A program made the translations under genes and the position numbers. A DNA stretch of 64,000 bases. Origin: Bradyrhizobium sp. 164 (lineage in GTDB: Bacteria > Pseudomonadota > Alphaproteobacteria > Rhizobiales > Xanthobacteraceae). Position 1 is the stretch's first letter; each line of letters begins with the position of its first letter. Under the pieces are notes generated by a model. That model did not search any database. It saw nothing but the letters and a program-made list of their open reading frames with translations, and was not told the origin of the DNA. Shown here one piece after another: positions 25,509 to 34,074 of this stretch. The stretch is from the NCBI RefSeq assembly GCF_023073715.1, contig NZ_JADPKA010000029.1:310001-374000 (forward strand), given 5' to 3'.

Positions 25509-25835
25509 CGATAGTTCTCCATTGCGAGAGCGCCCGGTTTCCCGATTCCCCAAGAAAAGGCCCGGGCGCGGTTCGCGACCCGAATCATTTCGCGTCGCAC
25601 CCTGAAGAACACACGTAGAACAGAGTCGGCGCAACAGCGCGTTGTCACTCGCGCCGTGGTTGTTCGACCTTTTCACAGACAACGGTGGGCAAGTGGCGGC
25701 GAGCCGCTATCCGTGGCGTCATTCTTTGCGGCAGAGGCGACGCAGCAGGCTCCGCCTGGGCCGTGCCCGGTGATGAACTGAGCCTAGCGCGATCCGGCTA
25801 ATCCAACTATTAGGGTGGGCTGGGGAAGCGCTCGA
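25509..25835. other. Intergenic stretch in the island, no gene seen
   Basis: Neither strand shows a supported coding frame here. It separates two divergent genes, so it should hold promoters for the minus-strand GIY-YIG relic and the plus-strand 25836 gene. Confidence 0.35.
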
Positions 25836-26318
25836 ATGGCCTATGTCTATGATTTGGATTCCGAATTGTCCGACGTTTTCGTCGACAACTTGGGAACCAG
25901 TGTAGTTGAATTCGCACTTGGGTACGACCTGGAGCAGGAAGAGGTGATCCTCTTCTCAGTCACGTTAGGCCCATCGATCGACGGCGTTTCAGATCTCCGG
26001 TTTGGGATACGGCGTCGCCACATCGAGAAGGAGTGGAAAGTCACAGGTCTCGACTTTTCACGGGAGTCGGTGCTTGAGTGTGTCCCTTCGTACGCACGCG
26101 AAGAAGTTAGGATCTTGCTCTCTGCAAGCGTTTCGATGTTGGCCCGAGCCTGCACTGACGAGAAAATTACTATGGAAACTTATTATCGGAACTTGCCTGC
26201 GGCTGCCCTTGAAAAGTACGAGATGATAACTAACGTATTGATAGATAATGGTTTTTTAGTCGAAACAAAGTTCCAAGACTTGGAGGGAGTGAACTATTGG
26301 CTCTACCGGAGGGGCTAA
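25836..26318 (+). CDS. Cargo protein of unknown function
   Basis: 160 residues from ATG 25836 (MAYVYDLDSELSDVFVDNLG); a GTG or upstream ATG start at 25815 is possible. Soluble, acidic, with alternating strands and a C-terminal helical part (LPAAALEKYEMITNVLIDNG, then NYWLYRRG). Its base use is more A/T-rich than the host's. No family is recognised. It is the first plus-strand gene after the GIY-YIG relic and is followed by a 61-residue ORF. Confidence 0.6.
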   Translation: MAYVYDLDSELSDVFVDNLGTSVVEFALGYDLEQEEVILFSVTLGPSIDGVSDLRFGIRRRHIEKEWKVTGLDFSRESVLECVPSYAREEVRILLSASVSMLARACTDEKITMETYYRNLPAAALEKYEMITNVLIDNGFLVETKFQDLEGVNYWLYRRG

Positions 26319-26386
26319 AATCCCGCTTTGAGCCGGGCGGTAGGTGTGTCAACATGACGTTTACTAGGAGCAGATAGGAGTCGGTC

Positions 26387-26572
26387 ATGACTCGCGAGCA
26401 GATCATAGCAATTGCCAAGCTTGGCGCGAAGCGTGCGACCGCCAAAGGCTTTGCCGCGACTCCAGTCCAATCGCGCCATGCCAAGCGGCTTGCCGAACTT
26501 AAGAGGCGAGCTGAAGAGGATCGCAAGCACAACGAAGAAGCGTTTGCGCTCCAAGTGCGCATGATTGCCTAG
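26387..26572 (+). CDS. 61-residue basic small protein
   Basis: MTREQIIAIAKLGAKRATAK then a charged helix (KRLAELKRRAEEDRKHNEEA) ending LQVRMIA. A good ribosome site (taggag) precedes the ATG. A terminator follows at 26620. Function unknown; possibly nucleic-acid-binding by composition. Confidence 0.62.
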   Translation: MTREQIIAIAKLGAKRATAKGFAATPVQSRHAKRLAELKRRAEEDRKHNEEAFALQVRMIA

Positions 26573-26619
26573 TTAGGCTAAAAGCCACGGAATTCGAGAG
26601 TACCAAGGAACTTGAGCGG

Positions 26620-26651
26620 GAGGCTGCCTCAATTGGCAGCCTCTTTAATTT
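26620..26651 (+). terminator. Rho-independent terminator
   Basis: 9-bp stem gaggctgcc / ggcagcctc with a 6-nt loop, followed by tttaattt. It ends the plus-strand 26387 gene and also lies downstream of the minus-strand RHH gene. Confidence 0.72.
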
Positions 26652-26714
26652 GGGTCCATCACTTCCAGGCCGGCACACCCGCTAGCCCGCTCCGCGCAAT
26701 CTGCGACCTCGGCT

Positions 26715-26915
26715 CTAGCCCCTCGGCTTCCCCTTCAGCGCCTGCCGCATCAGCGTCCGAATAGCCTCAGGGCGGGTAGAGGCTTTGTCCTGTTCTGCAA
26801 TCCAGTTGTCAACGGCTGACAAGTCGTCAGGCTGCAGGCGAACGCCAACCAGCGTGCCCTTGCCGGTCGCGGGCGGCCCCCGTTTTTTCCGTGTTATCAC
26901 GGGTTGGCGTTTCAT
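26715..26915 (-). CDS. Ribbon-helix-helix DNA-binding regulator
   Basis: 66 residues from ATG at 26913-26915 (MKRQPVITRKKRGPPATGKG). The core TLVGVRLQPDDLSAVDNWIA and ASTRPEAIRTLMRQAL form the strand-helix-helix of an RHH (Arc/CopG-type) repressor. It is divergent from the 26977 gene, and two palindromic sites lie between and within the start region, suggesting autorepression. A longer upstream frame to 27041 has no supporting start. Confidence 0.75.
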   Translation of the reverse strand: MKRQPVITRKKRGPPATGKGTLVGVRLQPDDLSAVDNWIAEQDKASTRPEAIRTLMRQALKGKPRG

Positions 26916-26934
26916 AGAATCCGTGTTAACACAG
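26889..26934. promoter_or_regulatory. Two palindromic operator-like sites for the RHH regulator
   Basis: gtgttatcac at 26891-26900 and the perfect palindrome gtgttaacac at 26923-26932. Both are preceded by cc, and they are spaced 32 bp start to start (about three helical turns). They bracket the RHH start and face the divergent 26977 gene. Confidence 0.55.
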
Positions 26935-26976
26935 TTTCGGGGCCGGTCAAATGAGCCGGACGAACTGGGGTTATAA

Positions 26977-27261
26977 ATGACTAATCTAAATCTTAAGGCT
27001 AGCGCTGGTATCGATCCATCCACGTCTTTTTGCGCATACACGTACTATACGAGCCTACGTGCTCAAGGCAGCGATCCCATTGTCCGGAACGGCGGTCTTT
27101 ATTGGAGTGTCGGGGAGTCCTCGAATGACGACCTCCACAAATGGGCCGCGCGCCAGGACCCAAAGGGCGCGCTGCGGATTCAATACGCGCGCATGATGTG
27201 GTCAGCGCGGGCCTCGGATGACGAGATCATTGAGCTGGGCGCCGCGCCTGAGCTGGCCTGA
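26977..27261 (+). CDS. Hypothetical protein divergent from the RHH gene
   Basis: 94 residues (MTNLNLKASAGIDPSTSFCA ... MMWSARASDDEIIELGAAPE). No family recognised; soluble, mixed composition. It starts 62 bp from the RHH start across the palindromic operator region, so it is probably under the same control. It ends just before an extended -10 promoter. Confidence 0.5.
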   Translation: MTNLNLKASAGIDPSTSFCAYTYYTSLRAQGSDPIVRNGGLYWSVGESSNDDLHKWAARQDPKGALRIQYARMMWSARASDDEIIELGAAPELA

Positions 27262-27267
27262 GCGGTA

Positions 27268-27276
27268 TGGTATAAT
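27268..27276 (+). promoter_or_regulatory. Extended -10 promoter
   Basis: tggtataat is a perfect extended -10 (TGnTATAAT). A convincing -35 is not seen, as expected for extended -10 promoters. Transcription would start near 27283, at the beginning of a 65-nt foldable leader. Confidence 0.5.
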
Positions 27277-27283
27277 CAATCGC

Positions 27284-27348
27284 GGTGGTGAATCGCCGGC
27301 CACTGGATTGCTGAAACCCAGCAGCGAAGCGCCAGCGGTTCACCATCC
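27284..27348 (+). other. Foldable leader RNA upstream of the excisionase-like gene
   Basis: The outer stem pairs ggtggtgaa (27284-27292) with ttcaccatc (27339-27347; 9 bp with one G-U). Inside it are a ctgg/ccag pair (27303-27306 with 27318-27321) and a gctg/cagc alternative. It begins about at the predicted transcription start. Confidence 0.4.
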
Positions 27349-27410
27349 CCCTTGTGCGTCGGCTCGGCCGGCGAGGTTTGCCGAACAATTCGATTTCTCA
27401 GGGGCGTGTT

Positions 27411-27713
27411 ATGCCCATTCCCGCCAACGACAACGTTCGGGGAAGCTCCGTTCGCTTTCCCGTCGACCCGCGCCTCGTGCCGCCGCAGAAAGCCGCTCGA
27501 CGCCTACACCTGATCGAGTCTGACTTTCTCACAAAACTATCCGCACTTCAGCGAATTGGCTTTCCCGCCGCATGCCCCGTAACTGGACACTATGACCTGC
27601 TGGCGATTGATGCTTGGCTAGATCGACGTGCCGGTCTCGGTGCAGCGGTTGGTGTGGCCGTTGATGCTCGCGACGTATTTGAGGAGCGACTGGCGAGCCT
27701 TGGCAAGCATTAA
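27411..27713 (+). CDS. Excisionase-like small protein upstream of the integrase
   Basis: 100 residues from ATG 27411 (MPIPANDNVRGSSVRFPVDP). The block DPRLVPPQKAARRLHLIESD, then RIGFPAACPVTGHYDLLAID and AWLDRRAGLG, has the winged-helix spacing of AlpA/Xis-like proteins. I know this pattern from ORFs immediately before integrases in rhizobial elements. The stop overlaps the integrase start (TTG 27700) by 14 bp. A directionality role is inferred. Confidence 0.62.
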   Translation: MPIPANDNVRGSSVRFPVDPRLVPPQKAARRLHLIESDFLTKLSALQRIGFPAACPVTGHYDLLAIDAWLDRRAGLGAAVGVAVDARDVFEERLASLGKH

Positions 27714-28892
27714 GCTCAAGCATTACGTTGTGCGCAAAGGGAAGCATGGCTATTGGCTTCCTACCGCGAAGATGCGCGCCATGGGCTTTCAGATCGTGTC
27801 TTGCGGGCAGGACGGCCCAGATGCTTGGGCTATCGCAAGAGAATGGGAAGAGCGCTACCAGCGCGCCCGCAAGGGGTTGGAGAAGGCACCCGCCCGCGTC
27901 TATCCCACCGGCAGCGTGGGCGACGGCTTTGAGCGTTTCCGCCGCAGCAACGAATGGAAGTCAAAGCCGCCGCGCACCCGCGAGGATTGGGACCGCGGCT
28001 GGAAATACATCGATCCTGTTTTTGGTGACGTCGATCCGAAGACCGTCACTTTCGAAATGCTGGACCGGTGGTACGGACGGCTCAAGACGACGAAGGGCGA
28101 TGGCGAGGCCGGACGTGCGCTAAAGATCTGGAGGGCGCTCTACAACGTCCTGGCCGGCATGAAGCTCTGTACGCCCGAGGCGGACCCGTCACAGATCATC
28201 CGAAAGACTGGCGTGCCCGGCCGCACCGAGACGTGGCAGGAGGGTGAAGTCGTCCGCCTGGTTAAGGCGGCGTGGCGCGCCGGCTACCGGGGGCTGGCCT
28301 GCGTCATTGCCGTAGCTTGGGATACCGCTTTGCCCCGGTCGACGTCCGCACCCTTACCCCCGCGCAGGCCGTCACCAGCGGCACCGACATGGCGTTTACC
28401 AGCGACCGGGCCAAGACGGGCGAACCCGCGATAGGAACGCTCACAGCACGCTCGCAGCGACTCGTGGAGGCCTACGTCGCTGGCTTGGACTACGACCTGC
28501 ACGACGATGCGCCCATTTTCCGGACCAAGGGTTTCAAGCCTACGGGGAAGGGCGGTCGGCCGCGCCTCCCGGTTCCATACACCAAGGACTCCCTGATCGA
28601 CGATTTTGCGGACCTGCGCCGGGCGGTATTCGGCAAGGGCGAGATGCGCCGGCTGATGGATATGCGCCGAACCGGCGCGGTCGAGGCGAATGCCGGAGGA
28701 GCGCCCGTAGAGGCCATTGCCGCCAAAATGGCGAACAGCATCGACCAAAACCGCAAGCTGCAGAAAACCTATATGCCGGTGAACATCGCGGCGGTTCGGG
28801 CAGCCGATGAGGCGCGCAAAATCGGCCGGAGGTTGCTCGGTTCAGAACAGAACAAGCTCAGAAAGTTGAAACTCGGGACGGGGAAAAGTTGA
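27700..28892 (+). pseudogene. Phage-type tyrosine integrase, frameshifted
   Basis: Site-specific recombinase of the element. Starting at TTG 27700 (ASIKLKHYVVRKGKHGYWLP), it has the core-binding domain and the first part of the catalytic domain in one frame up to VIAVAWDTA (near 28329). FAPVDVRTLTPAQAV and the rest follow one base out of frame. The C-terminal part keeps DMRRTGAVEA (box II Arg) and LQKTYMPVN with the nucleophile Tyr. One base inserted near 28330-28336 restores the gene. It sits next to the intact tRNA-Asp, as expected. As written it is inactive. Confidence 0.85.
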
Positions 28893-28895
28893 AAC
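28863..28895. repeat. Two copies of AAGTTGAAAC near attR (candidate integrase arm sites)
   Basis: Direct copies at 28863-28872 and 28886-28895, in the last codons of the integrase gene and 34-66 bp from the core att repeat. The same 10-mer is present twice near attL. Confidence 0.5.
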
Positions 28896-28928
28896 TGAAG
28901 GGCGGCCATGCCGCTAAGCCATTGAAAT

Positions 28929-29007
<79 letters not shown>

Positions 29008-29111
29008 GTGGCGCGCTGAACGCGTGCGGAACGTGGGGGGACTTAAAGGGGGGACATGGTGAAGTCAAGGACGTTGCGCTCCGCCGGTGCATCTCGGTTA
29101 AGCATTGCTCT

Positions 29112-29144
29112 GGAAAACGAAAATGGCCGCCCGGCGGCGGCCAT
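29112..29144 (-). terminator. Rho-independent terminator for the 29168 gene
   Basis: Stem atggccgcc / ggcggccat (29123-29131 with 29136-29144). On the minus strand it is followed by ttttcgtttt. It lies 24 bp after the stop of the minus-strand small membrane protein. Confidence 0.7.
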
Positions 29145-29167
29145 TGGTCAGCCCGATCAAGTGCGTC

Positions 29168-29371
29168 TCAGCGAATCTGCGACGCGCCCGCGCTGGTCAC
29201 CACCACCGGCTTGCCGGCCTTGATGATTTGGGTGGACTGGGCAGTCTGGCTGTAATCGGCATGGGTGCGGGCTGCAATCCCGAACCCGGCCACCGCAATG
29301 CCGGCAACCAGCGCCACCACCACGATCTTCAGGTGGGTCGCGCGATCAGCAGAGTGAATTGAGTGGTTCAT
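29168..29371 (-). CDS. 67-residue single-pass membrane protein
   Basis: MNHSIHSADRATHLKIVVVA, then ALVAGIAVAGFGIAAR: one N-terminal membrane segment (about 15-33), followed by a short Thr/Gln-rich tail ending VVVTSAGASQIR. This small family is frequent in Bradyrhizobium; its function is unknown to me. It has its own terminator (29112-29144). Confidence 0.78.
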   Translation of the reverse strand: MNHSIHSADRATHLKIVVVALVAGIAVAGFGIAARTHADYSQTAQSTQIIKAGKPVVVTSAGASQIR

Positions 29372-29747
29372 CTGAGCCTCCCGACGGACTTTGCCGTCGT
29401 CTATGGGCTCCTCTTCTAGGCACTCTCTGTTTCCGGATGGTTTCGCGGGTTCCGCAAAATGGTTTCATCCCCCGCGCGCATGATGCGATCGTCGGCGCGC
29501 AGCAACGCAATCGGCGCCTGCTGGATCATTTGAGCGAAGCCGTTCCACGCACTGCTGCGGCAGATTGATCAACTCACGGCGACCGCCGCCGAGATGCTCG
29601 AGAACGGGAAGAATTCGCGCTGAGATCTCCGGTTTTCAAGATATTGAAGTGCTTCTAAGAATTTTTCTAAGAAGCTTTCAATTAGGCAATTCGCGCGCCC
29701 TCCCATAAGCGTCCTCCTAAGCGCATGTCGCCGCGGGGACTGGCGGC
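29372..29747. other. Intergenic region upstream of the siderophore receptor
   Basis: No supported gene. It should contain the receptor promoter; the only clear regulatory-looking element is the repeated TTCTAAGAA at 29653-29674, listed separately. Confidence 0.4.
29653..29674 (+). promoter_or_regulatory. Iron-box-like (Irr/ICE-like) sequence
   Basis: ttctaagaa is repeated directly with a ttt spacer (29653-29661 and 29665-29673), 74 bp before the receptor start. It resembles the rhizobial ICE motif (TTTAGAA-N3-TTCTAAA) only in part: it can also be read as TAAGAA-ttt-TTCTAA. Iron control of the downstream receptor is plausible. Confidence 0.4.
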
Positions 29748-32054
29748 ATGATGCATCAAAACATGCAGCTTTGGGGTGGCGCGTTGAATAGTCTTGGAAT
29801 GCTGCGGTCGGCCGTGTTGGCGACCGCATCCGCTTGGGTTTTGGTGCCGCAGGCATCGCCCGCACAAGCATCGGCGCAGAGTGGCGCGCAGAACATTCCG
29901 TCGGTGACGGTCACGGCGCCTGAAGCGCGCCGCCGCGCCGCGGCGACCCCTCAGCGCCGTGCGCCGCGCTCGTCGGTGCAGACCGCCAACAGGAACAAGC
30001 CGCAGCCGCAGCGCAATGTCGGCGTGGTCGAAACGCCGCTCGGTCCGGTGAACGGCTACGTCGCCGGCCGCAGCTCGTCGGGCACCAAGACCAACACGCC
30101 GATCATAGAGACGCCGCAGTCGGTCTCCGTGATCGGTGCCGAGCAGATCCGCGACCAGAAGCCGAACAAGCTCGACGAGGTCCTGCGCTACACCGCCGGC
30201 GTGCGCGCCGGGACCTTTGGAGCGGATACCCGCAACGATTGGTGGCTAATCCGCGGCTTTAAGTCCGAGGACATCGGACTGTTCCTCGACGGCATGCAGC
30301 TGTTCTACACGTCCTATGCCAGCTGGAAGCTCCAGACGCCCAACATGGAGCGCGTCGAGGTGCTGCGCGGTCCGTCAGCCGTGCTGTATGGCGGATCGAG
30401 CCCGAGCGGCATCGTCAACGTCATCAGCAAGATGCCGCCTGCCGAGCCGATCCGCTACATCGAGGCCGGCTTCAACAATTTCGGCAACGCCTATGTCCGC
30501 TTCGATTTGGGCGGACCGGTCGCCACCAGCCCTGAGAACGGCAAGCTGTTCGCCCGCGTGCTCGGCCAGGTCCAGAATGGCGGCACGCAGGTCAACTTCA
30601 CGCCCGACAACAACTACTTCATCGCCCCGTCGGTCACCTGGAAGCCGGATGCCGACACGACCTTGACGGTGCTGGCCTCGGCTTCGAAGCAGGACACCCG
30701 CGGCATCAACTTCCTGCCTTACCAGGGCACAGTGACCAGCGCCTCGTTCGGCAAGATTCCCACCAGCTTCTTCATCGGCGATCCCAGCGTCGACAAGTTC
30801 ACGCGCGAGCAGGAGATGCTCGGCTATCAGTTCGAGCGCAATCTCACCGACGACCTGACATTCCGTCAGAACGCCCGCTTTGCACATGTGGACATCACAT
30901 ACCGCGGCTATGTCGGCAACGGTTGGGCCGACGTCAACACGGCCACTCTCAATCGGTACAATTGGTATGCGAAGAACACGGCCAATCAGGCCAATCTCGA
31001 CAACCAGCTTGAGTACCGTTTCAACACCGGCCCAGTCGGGCACACCATGCTGTTCGGGGTCGATCTGAGGGGCTACCAGATCGACGACTATCAGGCCTTC
31101 GGGTTCGGCGTGCCCGCGATCAACGTCTTCAATCCCGTTTATGGGGCGGCCCAGGTTCCATTACCGAGCGCTCCGTTCCGGAACTTCCTGATCACGCAGA
31201 AGCAGGCCGGCACTTATCTCCAGGACCAGATGAAGCTCGGCAACTTCACGCTGGTGCTGAGTGGCCGCAATGACTGGGTCGAGACCACGCAGGACGCCCG
31301 CGACACGGGCGTCATGGTCGCCAGCCGCGACGACAGCAGGTTCAGCGGCCGCGCCGGGCTGATTTATAATTTCGACAACGGCATCGCGCCCTACGTCTCC
31401 TATTCGACGAGCTACAATCCCATCATCGGCCTCAACGCCCAGAACCAGCTGTTTCTGCCGGAGACCGGCAAGCAGGCCGAAATCGGCGTGAAGGTCGCGC
31501 CAAAAGGCTTCGACGGCTATTTCACGGTCTCAGCTTTCGATCTGGTCCGTCAAAATGTCGCGACGACGTTGCCGGGCAGTGTGCCGGTGCTGCAGAACCA
31601 GACCGGCGAGGTGACCTCGCGCGGCATCGAGCTCGAAGCGGTGGCCAATGCCACAAGGGAGCTGAAGCTGATCGGCGCCTTCACGGCCTATCATATCTTC
31701 AACAGCAAGGATCTCGATCCGGCGCTGGTCGGCAAGACGCCGACCAACACGCCTGAACTCCTGGTCTCGGGGTGGGCCGACTACACGTTCAAGGACGGAC
31801 CGTTGGAAGGATTCGGGTTCGGCGGCGGTGTGCGCTACGTCGGCTCCTCCTGGGCCGATACTGCCAACACTCTCGAGGTACCCGCGGTGGTGCTCGGCGA
31901 TCTCGCGGTCCACTACGAATGGCAGAACTGGCGGACGGCGCTCAACGTGATCAACGTGACCGACAAGATGTACGTCGCGAGCTGCGCGTCGGCCACGTCC
32001 TGCTTCTACGGCGACCGCCGGCGCGTGACCGCCAGCGTCTCCTACAAGTGGTAG
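29748..32054 (+). CDS. TonB-dependent siderophore (ferrichrome-type) receptor
   Basis: Outer-membrane ligand-gated importer, 768 residues. It has a signal peptide (about 18-41, ending ASPAQA) and an Arg/Pro-rich N-terminal linker. The plug (about 110-225) includes IETPQSVSVIGAEQIRDQKP, VRAGTFGADTRNDWWLIRGF and VEVLRGPSAVLYGGSSPSGI. The 22-strand barrel ends YKW with the C-terminal aromatic. The plug sequence is of the FhuA/FegA/FoxA siderophore class. Start choice between 29748 and the ATG three codons later is open. Ligand not determined. Confidence 0.92.
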   Translation: MMHQNMQLWGGALNSLGMLRSAVLATASAWVLVPQASPAQASAQSGAQNIPSVTVTAPEARRRAAATPQRRAPRSSVQTANRNKPQPQRNVGVVETPLGPVNGYVAGRSSSGTKTNTPIIETPQSVSVIGAEQIRDQKPNKLDEVLRYTAGVRAGTFGADTRNDWWLIRGFKSEDIGLFLDGMQLFYTSYASWKLQTPNMERVEVLRGPSAVLYGGSSPSGIVNVISKMPPAEPIRYIEAGFNNFGNAYVRFDLGGPVATSPENGKLFARVLGQVQNGGTQVNFTPDNNYFIAPSVTWKPDADTTLTVLASASKQDTRGINFLPYQGTVTSASFGKIPTSFFIGDPSVDKFTREQEMLGYQFERNLTDDLTFRQNARFAHVDITYRGYVGNGWADVNTATLNRYNWYAKNTANQANLDNQLEYRFNTGPVGHTMLFGVDLRGYQIDDYQAFGFGVPAINVFNPVYGAAQVPLPSAPFRNFLITQKQAGTYLQDQMKLGNFTLVLSGRNDWVETTQDARDTGVMVASRDDSRFSGRAGLIYNFDNGIAPYVSYSTSYNPIIGLNAQNQLFLPETGKQAEIGVKVAPKGFDGYFTVSAFDLVRQNVATTLPGSVPVLQNQTGEVTSRGIELEAVANATRELKLIGAFTAYHIFNSKDLDPALVGKTPTNTPELLVSGWADYTFKDGPLEGFGFGGGVRYVGSSWADTANTLEVPAVVLGDLAVHYEWQNWRTALNVINVTDKMYVASCASATSCFYGDRRRVTASVSYKW

Positions 32055-32502
32055 GCGCGGGCGAGCGGCGGCAATCGTGAAGGCGCGCACGGCCAGGCTC
32101 TGGTCCGCGGTCCACACCTGAACCAGCCTGATCTCGACCGTTTTCTGCTGCTCTGCCCGACCGGCCTGCCGCTCTATCGCCAGGCCTCGGGGGCGGTGGG
32201 AGCCCCTGTCCTGATTGTAATCTGGACTTTGCTGCGCCTCGGCCTAGATTAAGGTGCGCCTTCCCAATTAGTGGCCGTCACGGCCGAGCGCGCCTGGACT
32301 GATCGGGGATCGCCCTTGCTGGGTCGGCTGATCTGCTCCATACCAGCGCGGGGTGATTCCGGGATTTCCACCGTTCTGGGAGCGGCAAAGGGCCTGAAAA
32401 GAGCGTGTCTTGCGCCCATTGGTGCACTGCGCTAAGGCTCAGAATAATTCCAAATCGGACGAATCCGTGGCTGTCCCGAGGCTGCGGGAAAAAGGGCTCG
32501 TC
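32055..32502. other. Intergenic region upstream of the nuo operon
   Basis: No supported gene. It should carry the nuoA-N promoter. An A/T-rich patch (gattgtaatctgg near 32213-32225) is the best candidate area, but no clear -35/-10 pair is claimed. Confidence 0.4.
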
Positions 32503-32868
32503 ATGAGCGGCATTCTACAGAACTATCTTCCACTCGTCGTCTTTATAGGGGTAGCGGGCCTCATCGGCCTCGTGCTGCTGATCGCGCCCTTCATCGTGGC
32601 GTTTCAGCAGCCGGACCCGGAAAAGCTGTCGGCGTATGAGTGCGGTTTCAACGCCTTCGACGACGCCCGCATGAAGTTCGACGTCCGCTTCTATCTGGTC
32701 GCCATCCTCTTCATCATCTTCGACCTCGAGGTGGCGTTCCTGTTTCCCTGGGCGGTGGCGTTCGGCAAGCTTGGCGCGACCGGCTTCTGGTCCATGGTGG
32801 TGTTCCTGGCCGTGCTGACGGTCGGGTTCGCCTATGAATGGAAGAAGGGAGCACTCGAATGGGATTGA
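32503..32868 (+). CDS. nuoA: NADH-quinone oxidoreductase subunit A
   Basis: Membrane-arm subunit at the hinge of complex I, 121 residues, three membrane helices. The conserved loop [20 protein letters not shown] and [20 protein letters not shown] are diagnostic. The ATG at 32503 is chosen over an upstream in-frame ATG at 32410, whose extension is not family-like. It overlaps nuoB by 10 bp and is the first gene of the nuo operon. Confidence 0.96.
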   Translation: MSGILQNYLPLVVFIGVAGLIGLVLLIAPFIVAFQQPDPEKLSAYECGFNAFDDARMKFDVRFYLVAILFIIFDLEVAFLFPWAVAFGKLGATGFWSMVVFLAVLTVGFAYEWKKGALEWD

Positions 32869-33446
32869 ACCCTGCATCGTCCACGGGTCCGGTTGTTGCG
32901 CCGGCCTCCAAGGGCATACTGGATCCGTCGACCGGCAAGCCGGTCGGGGCCAATGATCCGTTCTTCCTTGAGGTCAATTCCGAACTGTCCGACAAGGGCT
33001 TCTTCGTGGCCGCGACCGACGACCTCATCACCTGGGCGCGCACCGGCTCCTTGATGTGGATGACCTTCGGTCTCGCATGCTGCGCGGTCGAGATGATGCA
33101 AGTCTCGATGCCGCGTTACGACGTCGAGCGCTTCGGCTTCGCGCCGCGCGCCTCGCCGCGCCAGTCCGACGTGATGATCGTCGCCGGCACCCTGACCAAC
33201 AAGATGGCCCCGGCGCTGCGCAAGGTCTACGACCAGATGCCCGAGCCGCGCTACGTCATCTCGATGGGCTCCTGCGCCAACGGCGGGGGGTACTACCACT
33301 ATTCCTACTCGGTCGTGCGCGGCTGCGACCGCATCGTGCCGATCGACATCTACGTGCCGGGCTGCCCGCCCACGGCGGAAGCGCTGCTCTATGGCGTGCT
33401 GCTGCTTCAAAAGAAGATTCGCCGCACCGGCACCATCGAACGCTAA
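32859..33446 (+). CDS. nuoB: NADH-quinone oxidoreductase subunit B
   Basis: Peripheral-arm subunit with the terminal cluster N2 near the quinone site, 195 residues. The adjacent Cys pair [10 protein letters not shown] and the downstream [16 protein letters not shown] and VPGCPPTAE provide the N2 ligands. The start at 32859 (MGLNPASST) overlaps the nuoA stop; the upstream ATG 32838 would add only seven residues inside nuoA. Confidence 0.96.
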   Translation: MGLNPASSTGPVVAPASKGILDPSTGKPVGANDPFFLEVNSELSDKGFFVAATDDLITWARTGSLMWMTFGLACCAVEMMQVSMPRYDVERFGFAPRASPRQSDVMIVAGTLTNKMAPALRKVYDQMPEPRYVISMGSCANGGGYYHYSYSVVRGCDRIVPIDIYVPGCPPTAEALLYGVLLLQKKIRRTGTIER

Positions 33447-33457
33447 GGTTTTACGTC

Positions 33458-34072
33458 ATGGACGACGCCAAGCTCGACGCCCTGGGGCAGACGATCGTTA
33501 GCGCGCTGCCGGGCGCCGCCACCGGTCACGCGGTGGCCTTCAACCAGCTCACGGTGGACGTCGACGCGAGCAAGATTGTCGAGGTGGTCAAGTACCTCCG
33601 TGACGATCCGAACTGCCGCTTCGTCAACTTCACCGACATCACGGCGGTGGACTATCCGGATCGCGAGAAGCGCTTCGACGTGATCTATCACTTCCTGTCG
33701 CCGACGCTGAACACGCGGATCCGGCTCAGGGCCCAGGCCGACGAGACCACCCAGGTGCCCTCGCTGATCGATGTGTTCCCTGGCGCCGACTGGTTCGAGC
33801 GTGAGGCCTATGACCTCTACGGCGTGATCTTCGTCGGCCATCCCGACATGCGCCGCATCCTCACCGATTACGGTTTCGAGGGGCATCCGCTGCGCAAGGA
33901 TTTCCCGCTCACCGGCTTCGTCGAGGTCCGCTACGACGACCAGGAGAAGCGCGTGGTCTACGAGCCTGTCAGGCTCAACCAGGAATTCCGCAAGTTCGAT
34001 TTTCTCTCGCCGTGGGAGGGGGCGGACTATCCGGTCCTTCCGGGCGACGAAAAAGCGGGGCCGAAGGTCTGA
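33458..34072 (+). CDS. nuoC: NADH-quinone oxidoreductase subunit C
   Basis: 30-kDa-type peripheral subunit, 204 residues. Conserved blocks are [19 protein letters not shown], the signature [20 protein letters not shown] and [20 protein letters not shown]. Start ATG 33458 ([11 protein letters not shown]). It is a separate gene, not a nuoCD fusion as in enterics. It ends 2 bp before nuoD. Confidence 0.96.
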   Translation: MDDAKLDALGQTIVSALPGAATGHAVAFNQLTVDVDASKIVEVVKYLRDDPNCRFVNFTDITAVDYPDREKRFDVIYHFLSPTLNTRIRLRAQADETTQVPSLIDVFPGADWFEREAYDLYGVIFVGHPDMRRILTDYGFEGHPLRKDFPLTGFVEVRYDDQEKRVVYEPVRLNQEFRKFDFLSPWEGADYPVLPGDEKAGPKV

Positions 34073-34074
34073 TC

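Noticed and set aside
29470..29624. Small plus-strand ORF upstream of the siderophore receptor
   Set aside because: Frames are short and stop early, with no ribosome site; treated as regulatory region.
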